From assembly GCA_004431415.1 (NCBI GenBank), contig QPMI01000587.1:45205-109204 (forward strand): DNA of 64,000 nucleotides. The letters are read 5' to 3'. The notes under the pieces were generated by a model, which was not told the origin of the DNA, did not search any database, and saw only the letters and a list, made by a program, of their open reading frames with translations. Origin of the DNA: Cyanophora paradoxa (taxonomy: Eukaryota > Glaucocystophyceae > Cyanophorales > Cyanophoraceae). Each line of letters begins with the position of its first letter. The first letter of the stretch is position 1. The position numbers and the translations under genes are program-made. Below, piece after piece: positions 30,301 to 39,482 of this stretch.

Positions 30301-31730
30301 GGGGACCATACCAGATGCGAGCATTCCGAGTAGAAGGAGACCCCACAACGTTCGCCAAAGCTATAGTGCACCTGCAAAGCTTCATTGCGTGGTGCGCACT
30401 TCCCTCGGCAGGAGAAGCGGTCCGCCACCCGCTATCAGACTTCCGGCCGATGTTTGACTTACTCACATTACTGGGCCGCGGGCGTGCACGCCGCCCGAAT
30501 GAGGCGATGTCAGGCCTGTGCAAAACTATCATACAGATCGTCACGAATATGCTCCCTACGATGAAGCGCCGCGTGAGGGACGCACCACAACTGTACGCGC
30601 CGGTCAACCCACGGGCAGCCTGCCCCCGCTGCGGCAGGCATCAAACAGAATTCCGCGACGGAAAACCAACGCTGACATGGCAGGGACCAGTCGAGGATCA
30701 CGCACACGTCTTCACATGTGCCCAAACCTCGTTCGAGATGATGGAACTGCAGCTTGCGCTCGTCGAGCACGTACGCAAGCTCCTAGAGACGTGTAAGTTC
30801 GGTAGTTGTTATGTAACATTCATCATGCACCTCTTTCCCTTCCTTGAGGTGACAGACACGACGAGGAAGGCAGGCAAACCAGCGCACCTGGCCTTTCCTA
30901 TGCACGCGGTGTGCACTGACAAGTACGGGCGCACGCAGCCCATGCCCGACGAGCGCTGGCAGCCGCTACGAGCGCTCCTCACAGAGCTGCGCACATACCC
31001 CCCCAGGGCGCTACTGCACCTCGTGCTTCCCTCTGGCTTCGACAAGGCACTCGAGCTCTTGGGCGTGCCGAAGCGTAAGGCGCGGCAAACGCCGACGGAC
31101 ATCGTAGACAAGATCCAGCAAGCGCTACGTGCGATATGGAAGAAGCGCTGCGACGACATGATCAAGTGGGAGAAAACACACGGGATCACCCAGCGCATGA
31201 AGGTCGATAAGCGTAGCGAGCAGCAGCAGCAGCCCGCCACCGCTGGCCAGGGCCCCCAACCGGCTGCAGCGCGCCCAGTGCAACTCGCGGAACCGGCTAT
31301 CAGCGAGGCGGACTTCTACGGTCTAAATGCAGAAGAAGCTAAAGCGTACGAAGCCCGCAAGCCCCGCATACACGCAAGACGTAAAGTTCGAATGCGTCCA
31401 CTGACCCAGCACTTTGCAGCGGAACAGCCCTCGCCCCAAGCAGATGGGGATGAAGAGACAGCCGAGAACGGGCCAGCCATATCGGCTGGACCCCAACGAC
31501 GACTCCAGAACGCCCCCGAATGGCGAGGTACACATGCTGACCAACTGAGAGGTTGGTGCCAGCAGTGCTGGTGTCATGCCCGCCTCCATAAGCTCCGCAC
31601 ATACCGTGATAACCGTGAACCCGGCATAATCTGCCCGGAAAACGCGCAGGAGCAGATACTCATACAAGAAGCCCTGATCCAATACCACATTGGGGGAGTT
31701 GCCCCATTCGGTCTGAACCTGTCACTATAA
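27336..31730 (+). pseudogene. LINE Pol, C-terminal part: RNase H, Cys/His finger and long extension
   Basis: This is the continuation of the frame interrupted at 17889; the ATG at 27249 lies in LTR sequence and is not its start. An RNase H-like domain begins near 28828 (AYYTDAS), with AYTDSLLTANLL near 29110 and LQAQWVPAHQ near 29290. A Cys/His cluster follows at about 30620 (CPRCG to HAHVFTCAQ), like the finger at the end of many LINE polymerases. Another 330 residues come after it, with a Gln/Pro/Ala tract and a second Cys-rich cluster (WCQQCWCHARLH). About 500 residues between RT and RNase H and about 400 after RNase H match nothing that I know. Confidence 0.65.
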
Positions 31731-32185
31731 GCATCCATCGTCAATATGAGACCTAGAGTCTAATAAATACGTTTAAGACATTAAAACCGTAGTACTCTCC
31801 GGCCGACGCCTGCGCTATATGCTCAGTGCACTCAGTGTCGGAGACGAGCTACGTGCGCCCCCAACCACGGCCAAGACCAATCCTTAGTGGACAGCCCTTG
31901 GGATGCCACAAAAGGAGGCCCTACACCTCCACCAAGGAGTAAGGCCCCTGCTAGGAGGAGGACCCTGCGAGATGCAGAACCAGGTCCGGCTTCACGCCCT
32001 AGGAATCCGGCAGGCGGTCGGCAGTGGACGGCGTAACAACCACGGGGGACCTTCTACATTCAACACCTCCACCAAGCTAGCTAGCTTTAGCCACTACACT
32101 ACACCTCTCTCGTAGTATAGTTACTTAGACTAGATCATGCTCTGTGGACTGTGCTTTGAATTAGATTACCGCTACCCAAAAAAAA
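31731..32185 (+). other. 3' untranslated region and A-tail of the LINE
   Basis: 455 bp without a convincing frame, containing AATAAA near 31762 and ending in A8 at 32178-32185. It then meets the right target duplication. Confidence 0.6.
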
Positions 32186-32199
32186 CCAATATTTTACCT
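32186..32199 (+). repeat. Right copy of the LINE target-site duplication
   Basis: CCAATATTTTACCT directly after the A8 tail, identical to 12656-12669. It lies 4 bp from the stop codon of the GT7 gene. Confidence 0.75.
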
Positions 32200-32203
32200 T
32201 CGC

Positions 32204-33019
32204 TTATGTTGATAATGGAGAGCACCATGGGGTTCTCGACACATTGCAAAAGATGTGAACAGTTAGACGCAGACGTTCACTGTAAACATCCATTGCTGTG
32301 AGCCAGAAAATTGTCGAGGAAATCCCGGAGTCCATGCTCCAGATCACCTTGCTGACTCTGGGCTCACTGAAATCCGGGTGCAGGCGCTTGGTGTGGTGCA
32401 CATCCTCCAAATGTTGAAAGCAATTTCTTAACACCGCACACTTGAACGTTGCATTCACCTCTGGTCTCCAAGGAGGCCACAACCCTTTTCTCTGCAGACG
32501 CACTCCTAAATTTGTGTCCTCATAACCCCATCCCCAATTCTCAGCCGGAAAACCATCAACAGCTGCAAACTGTTTTGCCGACAAAATAACGACACCACCG
32601 AAATAATCCTGTCCAAGTGAATGATAGGTAGGATGAGTTTCAGGCGACACAAGCTGCACTGGCCTTTCCAATGAGTGTGCATAATCAAGCTCAGGCGAGA
32701 TTGGAATGAGATCAACGTCATGTAAACAAATACGAGAGAGCCGCGCACGCTGGATAAATGTGAACCCGGCATTCAAAAGAGCGCCTCTATTAAAAAAATA
32801 ATCGGGTGTTTGTTCGACAAAAATGAAGAGATCGCGAACGCTCAAATACGCCCGTAGATGATGAGAGATTTTCGCAGCGTGGTTGTCGCGATTTCGAACG
32901 GGGACTAGAACAACCAAATTGTCACTTTCGTTGCTCATGCTCACGCATACTAAGACACAAAACGAGAGCAGGAATAAAACTGCGTAATAGGACCTCGCAA
33001 ACATCGCTGTGGGGGCCAT
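32204..33019 (-). CDS. GT7-family galactosyltransferase-like protein (beta4GalT type)
   Basis: 271 residues. Residues 10-28 form a signal anchor, so it is a type II Golgi membrane protein. The fold signature is clear: FFNRGALLNAGF (75-86), the metal-binding DVD in LHDVDLIP (99-106), YFGGVVILSAKQF (139-151) and WGWGYED (162-168), the donor/acceptor loop of this family. Members move galactose or GalNAc from UDP-sugar to an acceptor, for instance xylose in B4GALT7-like enzymes; the acceptor here is unknown. It is shorter than most relatives but has no missing motif. It has no intron. A LINE inserted 4 bp beyond its stop codon, so its 3' untranslated region is now LINE sequence. Confidence 0.85.
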   Translation of the reverse strand: MAPTAMFARSYYAVLFLLSFCVLVCVSMSNESDNLVVLVPVRNRDNHAAKISHHLRAYLSVRDLFIFVEQTPDYFFNRGALLNAGFTFIQRARLSRICLHDVDLIPISPELDYAHSLERPVQLVSPETHPTYHSLGQDYFGGVVILSAKQFAAVDGFPAENWGWGYEDTNLGVRLQRKGLWPPWRPEVNATFKCAVLRNCFQHLEDVHHTKRLHPDFSEPRVSKVIWSMDSGISSTIFWLTAMDVYSERLRLTVHIFCNVSRTPWCSPLST

Positions 33020-33198
33020 GAGACGAGGAATGTACTAAGGATACGATTGGGCTTTCACAAAAAAAGGACGATCCCGGCTCTCGCTGCCCCTTGCGTTTAC
33101 CTATTTATCTGACTCCTCGGTGGCTGCCTTAATCGGATGAGTTACTTTTACTCAATTGATTGATCAAAGCTGTCTAGAGCGGATCTCTAGAGTCGACG
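33020..33198. other. Gap between GT7 and GT61 genes
   Basis: Both genes lie on the minus strand, and this 180-bp space should hold the GT7 promoter. No clear TATA box. It contains TCTAGAGTCGAC near 33185. Confidence 0.4.
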
Positions 33199-34527
33199 TC
33201 AAGTTTGATCAAGAGTCACTGCAAGTGTTAAAGCGTTGATAAGAATCGAGGGTTCCATGTAGAAGTCATCATCTTGACTCTTCGCTGGTACTTGAAGAAC
33301 CGCGTACTTGATTTGCATGTGTGATGCAAGAAGATAAAAGCATGGCTGATGATAATGCTCTGGTATGATTTCAAGCAATGTTGTATTTCGGCGTGAAAAC
33401 AAAATGTTGCTAGAACCTGACCCATGTGGTCCAACGACAACGGAAGCTGACTGAAACAAACGAATTTGGCTGGTCATCGCTTCCTCACCAGTATGTTCGA
33501 TCACTTCGTAAAAAGATTCAAAGTTTAATCGGATATGATGGAGAACTGCCCTCCAGTTGACCATGTGCCTTTTCCCAGGACGACGCACCATGAAAAGTAG
33601 GACCGGCCTTTTAGCAAACGAAGGCTCATCTGGCACCTCCAGAGTGGACAAAATGAAATCTCTTGTCAACACTGCTTGAGCAGGGGATATTCCAGTGCAA
33701 GGTATGCTCTGTGAAACAATGAGAGTGTCTGCCAAGTACTGAGGAGCAATCCTCGTAAGTAGGTGTTTCACAAACGGGGGTTCATTCTTGATGTCGTGCA
33801 AAAATGCCTTTAAGTGCACGGATTCCGATATAAGAATAGAAAGTTTGTCACAAAGTCGTATCTTAGTCAACATAGCTATCTTTGGAAGAACGTTCAGTCT
33901 GCAAATGCGTCAGATTGGCCCGATATAACAATTGGATACTCACAAGAAATGATAGTAGCAGTGGTCCCACTCTTGTATTGCGGAAAACAAGACAGCTTCA
34001 CGAACTGTCCCTGATGATTCCTTGAGGTCGGCCTTCTTCCCGCACCCTGACGATGGAAGAACTCTTGAATTTCGAAAAACTGTTTCTGGAGGAGTGAACC
34101 ACGCCTGTGCTAATAAGCCAACGAAAGGGTCTTCGTCCCATGCATCAATGTGTGTTCCGTCCCAGAAAGGGTTCCAGAAGTCGGAGTTATCAATCGTCTC
34201 GAACGAGCAGCTCCTTGTGGAGCAATTAAAAAAGAACGCTGGAAAAAGATTCGCCGCGCGATGCGGCATGTTCCAAAGTATCCTGTCAGGCATTAGGTGC
34301 TGGCCGGAAGAGCCATCCACCACCATCAGTCTGAAGCATTCCCAGGCCACAGGTGCCGAATCGTCAGTTGAATTCGACATCCAAGACTTTTCCGTAGAGA
34401 GGTCCTCCGCAATAGCTTCCGATGAAGTAATTGGCCTCAGAACAACAACTGCTGGAAATGCAAAAGAGAGTAGCCACAACGCGAGTAAGCAACGTCGCAA
34501 TATCTTTGGTAAGCTTCGAGAGAACAT
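33199..34527 (-). CDS. GT61-family glycosyltransferase, two exons
   Basis: Exons 34527-33944 and 33898-33199 give 427 residues. A signal anchor lies at about residues 11-32. The N-terminal domain has several Cys. The exon junction falls in the family motif EWDHCYYHFL/LNVLPKIAM. The second half has RPVLLFMVRRPGKR and the diagnostic VVGPHGSGSSNILFSRRNTTLLEI (about 349-372). GT61 enzymes are Golgi or ER transferases that use UDP-xylose, arabinose or GlcNAc on proteins or polysaccharides; the donor cannot be told here. The 45-nt intron has a GTGAGT donor and TTTGCAG acceptor. Without splicing a stop follows at once. Confidence 0.82.
33899..33943 (-). other. Intron of the GT61 gene (45 nt)
   Basis: Donor GTGAGT, possible branch CTGAC, acceptor CATTTGCAG. 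Phase 2. Splicing joins two halves of a GT61 motif in frame. Confidence 0.7.
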
Positions 34528-34689
34528 GACCTTGAAGCGGATGAAGAATCACCTTCTAGATGAAGAGTTTAATCCGCCGCTCGGATTTTAGGATCTACGT
34601 TCCGCTTTGCTGTTAGCTCGAGCTTGGTGTCAACATCTGCAAGTGCTTTTCTGTTCTGGTACGAATGTTTTGTCATTGAGCTCTGAATG

Positions 34690-34960
34690 CCGTGCTCGTT
34701 GCCCTTAGGTGCTAGCCTTAGCTAGGGAAATATGCACATGGCGCTAGCCTTAGGAACGCTAGAAGGCGAGTCTCCGCCACTCCAACTGGGACCCCCACCG
34801 AGCCACCGTCTGCGCCCGGGGGTGGCCCCGAAAGAGGCTCAGATTTGGGGTGCATCTTTCTTCTATTTTCTAGCAGATTGGAAAACTGGGGCCTTCGACT
34901 GAGTGACTCCCTGGTGAGTGGGTCATCTGCCTAAGGCAGCACCTTGTGCATGTTCGCCCT
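34690..34960. repeat. Diverged dispersed-repeat units before element E
   Basis: Two GCTAGCCTTAG motifs near 34711-34755 on the plus strand, then the reverse-oriented blocks GATTTGGGGTGCATC, GGAAAACTGGGGCCTTCGAC and CACCTTGTGCATG. Confidence 0.65.
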
Positions 34961-35062
34961 GGTGATAGGCCCTCGCCGAGAGGGGCGGCAGTTAGATTGG
35001 GTTCTTGTATTGTTTTTCTCATATTCATCAGTTTGTCATCACAGAGCTGACGTTAGCTGGCA
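34961..35062 (+). repeat. Short LTR-like segment at the 5' end of element E
   Basis: TGGTGATAGGCCC to TGGCA, about 100 bp, with 2 nt to the PBS-like TGGTAGCATCGG. It has the same plan as element D. Confidence 0.4.
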
Positions 35063-35064
35063 AT

Positions 35065-35076
35065 TGGTAGCATCGG
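35065..35076 (+). other. Putative primer-binding site of element E
   Basis: TGGTAGCATCGG, identical to the site at 10651-10662. Confidence 0.5.
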
Positions 35077-35229
35077 GGTTACAACCTCCCTCATTCAACC
35101 GTGGGTCCTAAACGATTCGCTGGTTGGGAGCGAATAGCAAATGGGTTACAGCGACTCGAGCTTAAATCAGACGACACAGGGAGCGAACCGGTAGTTGAAA
35201 TAGACTCTCCTAAACACAATTTGTCGGAA

Positions 35230-36080
35230 ATGGGTGATGCTCTTACCAACGAACAATTGTTGGCCTTCTCTAGGGATCCTAACCTGCAATACTCTGGAGA
35301 AGCTGATGGCATATGTGATCTCGAAACGTATAAAATGTCGTTAGAAAATTATTTCGGTCGCCAGAATTATTCCGTAGCCGATAAGTACAGTATTATTCTG
35401 CACACCTGTCGCAAAGAAGCAAAAAAGTTGGTCGCAAAAATGGCCGTCCCCAATCCTGCACCTGCAAACTTCATTGAAACGATTTTTACAGAGTTTGAAA
35501 ATCATTTTGGTTTATCGGAAACCGACTTCCAACGTAAAGCTCCCCGATTCAGATGAACTTGATCTGCGGAGATTTCTTTCATTGGCCTGTGATGTTGTAC
35601 CAAAGGCGTTCCCTGATGAGGGCGCAAAAAGCCATGTCCGCAGAGTCCATGAGAAATTAGCTCAACTGAACTCTGATGGGTTTGTTCCTCTTGCGAAGAA
35701 TATTAAGACAATCTCCGATTTTCAGAATTTTCGTGAGCATGCTGAGAACCATTCGAAGGTCGCAAAAATATTCGCTGAGGCCAAGTCAGGTAAAGAAAAG
35801 GTTACAGAGGTTCCAGGCAAGCAAGCTGCCTCAAATCAAACCAATACAGAATCGAAGGTTGTGTCTCGCACTGGAGATGTGGATATCAATATCGCTCCTT
35901 CTGGACCGCCAGCTGGCTCAGCATCTTTTGTGAATCCTTACTTGTATCCATCAATGGTTCCCTACGGGAACATCGGATTCATGCATCCGATGGGATATGC
36001 ACAAATTGGAAACCTCAGCAAGGGATATGGAAATCAATCCGGATTTTATGGAAATTGGAAACCTCACACAAGGCGGAGAG
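35230..36080 (+). pseudogene. Gag of element E, frameshifted and truncated
   Basis: ATG 35230 opens a Gag-like frame that stops near 35556. Coding continues in another frame from about 35545 (DELDLRRFL) to about 36065. It is related to the Gag of element D through the SETD and DELDLRRFL region and the following PKAFPDEGAKSHV block. The C-terminal part is Asn/Gly/Tyr-rich without a zinc knuckle. The protein is then cut off by the 122-bp tandem repeat array, much as D is cut off by the same repeat family. No protease or RT remains. Confidence 0.6.
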
Positions 36081-36590
36081 AGATGCACAAGGCGCTAGCC
36101 TTAGGCAGATGACCCTCCCAAAAGCAAGTCACTCAGTTGAAGGCCCCAGGTTTCCAATCTGCCAGAAAATAGAAGAAAGATGCACACCAAATCTCTCTGG
36201 GGGAACATGCACAAGGCGCTAGCCTTAGGAAGATGACCCACCCACCAGCAAGTCACTCAGTCGAAGGCCCCAGATTTCGGATCTGTGGCAAAATAGAAGA
36301 AAGATGCACCCCAAATCTCTCTGGGAATATCCACAAGGCGCTAGCCTTAGGCAGATGACCCACCCACCAGCAAGTCACTCAGTCAAATGCCCCAGGTTTC
36401 CGATCTTCCACAAAATGGAAGGATGCACCCCAAATCTCTCTGGGGGAATATGCACAAGGCGCTAGCCTTAGGCAGATGACCCACCCACCAGCAAGTCACT
36501 CAGTTGAAGGCCCCAGGTTTCGGATCTGTGGCAAAATAGAAGAAAGATGCACCTTAAATCTCTCTGGGGGGAGATGCAGATGTGTGCATA
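36070..36590 (+). repeat. Tandem array of a 121-123-bp unit, four copies
   Basis: AGGCGCTAGCC starts at 36091, 36214, 36336 and 36457, so the spacing is 123, 122 and 121 bp. Each unit carries GATGACCC, CAAGTCACTCAGT, GGCCCCAGGTTTC and ATGCACCCCAAATCTCTCTGG. The array ends against an inverted unit at 36580. Confidence 0.85.
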
Positions 36591-36910
36591 TTCCCCCAGA
36601 GAGATTTGGGGTGCATATTCCTTCTATTTTGTAGCGGATTGGAAACCTGGGGCCTTTGACTGAGTGACTTTTCCCCTGTAAGAGGCTCTGCCCTTCTAAG
36701 TGGGACCCCCACCGAGTGTTTGGGGACTTGAATGTTTCCTGGGTTCACTCCCGCTTAGCCCTAGTCAGTTTGAATTCCCGTCGGGCCCACAACAGCAAGG
36801 TCAGGTGCACACAAAAACTTTCCAGGGGGAACATGCACAAGGCGCTAGCCTTCGGCAGGTGCACCCTGCCCAGCTGCTGCCCTGTAAGAGGCTCAGCCAT
36901 TCCAAGTGCG
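36591..36910. repeat. Inverted unit, then a long dispersed-repeat unit
   Basis: 36580-36680 is a reverse-oriented copy of the array unit. 36700-36910 then matches the element D tail (CGAGTGTTTGGGG to CCTGTAAGAGGCTC) in plus orientation. Confidence 0.75.
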
Positions 36911-37380
36911 GTACAGAATCTGTCTACGAACAGCACTGCCACCCCACTCCCGCCCCGCCCGGCCCCCCACCCACTTTCCCACTCCGCGACCAAACGGGCG
37001 CCCTCCCCGTATTGTTCAAGCGATATGGACGCTGAGCCATCCCCTACTCAGCTGCCATCGATCCTGACGACCCTCCGTATGATCCCCGAGTACTTCCCCT
37101 CCTCAACGGCATAAGATCTCGCCTGGCCACCCTTAAAGCGGCTCCCCTCTCCCTCATCGACCCCAACCCTCGATCTGGGGCCCACCTGGCCACACCCCTT
37201 CTCCTTGAACAACCCATACCTGCAGAACCAATCGATGCTTTCTTCAGACTCCTTCAAAACCGGCAATTCTCCTTCCGGCTGCATGCCCCAACCACCCCCA
37301 AGTGCCTCTTCCTCTCGTCCTCCCAAGCAACCTCAATCTCCATGGGCACAGCCCCAACTGCCCTCTCGCTCAAGACCCCC
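36911..37380. other. C-rich intergenic stretch, no gene supported
   Basis: Short frames on both strands are Pro-rich or Gly/Glu-rich because of base composition. No motif recognised. Confidence 0.3.
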
Positions 37381-37960
37381 CCTGCAAACTGTTTTGTGTG
37401 GGTGGGGACCCCTGTGAGATTTCAGGGGGTGGTGGGGGGGGGCTGACCCCACATCAGATACTAGAAAAGACACACTTCTCCTGTCACATCAATCCAGTCA
37501 AAGATCTCTCGAGACCCCCAGCCTACCCCTGCAAACTGTTTTGTATGGGTGGGGACCCCTGTGAGATTTTAGGGGGTACTGGGGGGGCCTGACCCCGCAT
37601 CAGAGACTAGAAAAGTAACACTCCTCCCGTCACATCAATCCATTCCAAGAGCTCAAGAGACTCCCAGCCTACCCCTGCACACTGTTTTGTGTGGGCTCTG
37701 GGGATGTCAACTCTGGATGTTCCAGACAGCGCTAGGATTCTCCAGAGCACTTTGACAGGTTTGCATGACTCTAGGGAGCATTTCTTTTCTAGTTTCAAGT
37801 TTGGGTTCAGGGCTCCCGCATTGCCCCCTCAAATCTCACTGGAGGGCCCCTGTGAGATTTGGGTGGCCGTGGGGGGAGCCCCCATTCCCAAACTAGAAAA
37901 ATGAACAGTGACACTCACCTGGCTATGCAACCCTGTCAGAGCTGTTGGAGGATCCCAGCA
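37381..37960 (+). repeat. Tandem 147-bp repeat, about 2.5 clear units plus diverged copies
   Basis: CCTGCAAACTGTTTTGTGTG or variants start at 37381, 37528 and 37674. Shared blocks are GTGGGGACCCCTGTGAGATTT and ACTAGAAAAG. A weaker copy of the GTGAGATTTGGG block follows near 37850. Confidence 0.75.
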
Positions 37961-37999
37961 CTCTCAGCCAAGTGATTTGTGTGGGTGGGACTTGCTGGT

Positions 38000-38120
38000 T
38001 GGAAGAGTAATCTGCCTAAGGCTAGCGCCTTGTGCATATTCCCCCAGAGAGATGCGAAGCGCATCCTTCTTCTATATTCTGGCAGATCGGAAACCTGGGG
38101 CCTTCGACTGAGTGAGTTGC
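38000..38120 (-). repeat. Single dispersed GGCGCTAGCC unit, reverse orientation
   Basis: CTGCCTAAGGCTAGCGCCTTGTGCATATTCCCCC followed by the GATCGGAAACCTGGGGCCTTCGACTGAGTGA block, as in the array. Confidence 0.75.
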
Positions 38121-38149
38121 TGGTGGGTGGGTCATCTTTTGCACACGCA

Positions 38150-38570
38150 AGCTTAAGAACCTACGGGCGGAGCGCAGCCTTGGAGCGCGGCAGCCTGGCG
38201 ACATGACTTGGTGCACGGGGCGGAGGCGCCAGGGGTGGCAGCGCGGCTCGCCGGGCGGAGCGGAGGCGCGCGGGGCAGCCACCAGGCGCCGTGGCTCGCC
38301 TGTTGGGGCGCAGCCTTGGAGCGTGGCGGCCTGGCGGCATGGCTCAGCGGCTTGGCGGACGGAGTGGAGGCCCCAAGGGTGGCGGCAAGGTTCTAAGGGC
38401 GGGGCAGAGGCATGCAGGGTGGCAGCTCGCGGGTGGATGCTTGGCCGCCGGGACATGGCAGAGCAGAGGATCGGAACGCTGGGGCGGGGTGGACCCGCAG
38501 GCACGGAGGCGGTGGATCCGGAGCGGCGTGCAGCCTACGGAGCAGGGCCAGGTCTTTGCCTACCGAGTGC
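38150..38570 (+). repeat. GC-rich degenerate tandem stretch
   Basis: Blocks such as GCAGCCTTGGAGCG, GGCGGCCTGGCG and GGCGGAG recur irregularly. Long frames on both strands arise from the composition and have no domain. Confidence 0.5.
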
Positions 38571-38731
38571 TGCCCACTAAGCCTCATTGATGCTAAGACA
38601 GACTCTCTGAGACAGGGTCCCAGGGTGGCTGAGGGAGCAGGCATGCATTGGCAGGGCTTACCACACGTGAGTGTGGGCTTGTTGCAAAAAAAAGAATGAT
38701 CCCATTATCCATGAGGTTGCCTCAGTGGAAA

Positions 38732-38924
38732 TGAAATGAAGCAGCTGGATGAATGTGGCTGCGATAAGCTGCTGCATCCCAAGGTGTGCTAGGCTACATT
38801 AGAGATGCGATCATTTATTCATGGGACAACCCAAGACTGACTACAACCAAGACACAGCAAGGGGAAGGGGGAGAACTAGGCATCCTAAGAGAGAACAGGG
38901 GAAGAGTCACTACGCTTCACAACA
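38732..38924 (-). repeat. 3' LTR of element C (193 bp)
   Basis: The minus strand starts TGTTGTGAAGCGTAGTG and ends TTCATTTCA. The other LTR has the same length and matches base for base wherever I compared them. Confidence 0.85.
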
Positions 38925-38943
38925 ATCGCTCTGTGGTAGAAAT

Positions 38944-38962
38944 GGCCACGTCCTCGCTGGCC
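38944..38962 (-). other. Hairpin upstream of the 3' LTR of element C
   Basis: GGCCA and TGGCC enclose GCGAGGACG on the minus strand, 19 nt before the LTR. It differs from the element A hairpin at one loop base. Confidence 0.55.
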
Positions 38963-39482
38963 CAATAATAATAGAAGAACAGCAACAATGCTCCAAGATG
39001 CAAATGCATCCATATTCTGTATATCTTGACTCGCACTGACCATGTGGACTTCAGATGAGAGGACATCACTCAGCAATGAGAAGAAGCACAACCAAAGCTG
39101 GCCTGTTGTCAAAACAACCTTTGACCATACAATCAACTCCAGAGTGAGAAAACAGCATGCCCATCATGCGACAGAGCCTGTGACATCAATCATGGCAACT
39201 CTTGGCCTAGTCCAGGAAAAAACTGTCCATGGTGACTCATCCTCAAAGTAGGTGGCAAAGAGAGCCTGTCCTCACCATTGCTACTACTCCATTCAAATGG
39301 TTTTCACTCCTCCAATCGCTAGTGTGTAGTGGTTAACCAGCTCCGTCCAACTCCAGACTCCAAGAACATTTTTAACAGATGAGCCACTTTCCAGCAATCT
39401 TGTAAATCCTCTGGTCTCCTGCAAATGCTGGAGCGCACCTAAGAGGAAGATGTGCTGGGAGCGTGGCTGACTCTTCAGTAGC

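Larger units (their letters stand above)
12670..32185 (+). mobile_element. Long LINE (APE, RT and RNase H) split by Ty3 element B
   Basis: It is bounded by the 14-bp direct repeat CCAATATTTTACCT and ends in eight A's, the marks of target-primed reverse transcription. Without the 9.4-kb insertion it is about 10 kb, long for a LINE. It has an ORF1 with a Cys/His finger, then pol with AP-type endonuclease, RT, RNase H and a very long C-terminal extension with a further Cys/His finger. The gypsy element fell into pol at 17889/27336. Frameshifts near 13.68, 13.87 and 15.18 kb mean that this copy was already defective or is decaying. Confidence 0.8.

Noticed and set aside
33183-33200. TCTAGAGTCGAC, like a cloning-vector polylinker
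   Set aside because: Only 12 bp match, flanked by natural-looking sequence and lying against the end of the GT61 gene; adjacent vector bases are missing, so chance is more likely than contamination.
38203-38590. Overlapping Gly/Arg/Trp-rich frames on both strands
   Set aside because: They follow from the GC-rich tandem repeats; no domain, and all frames look alike.
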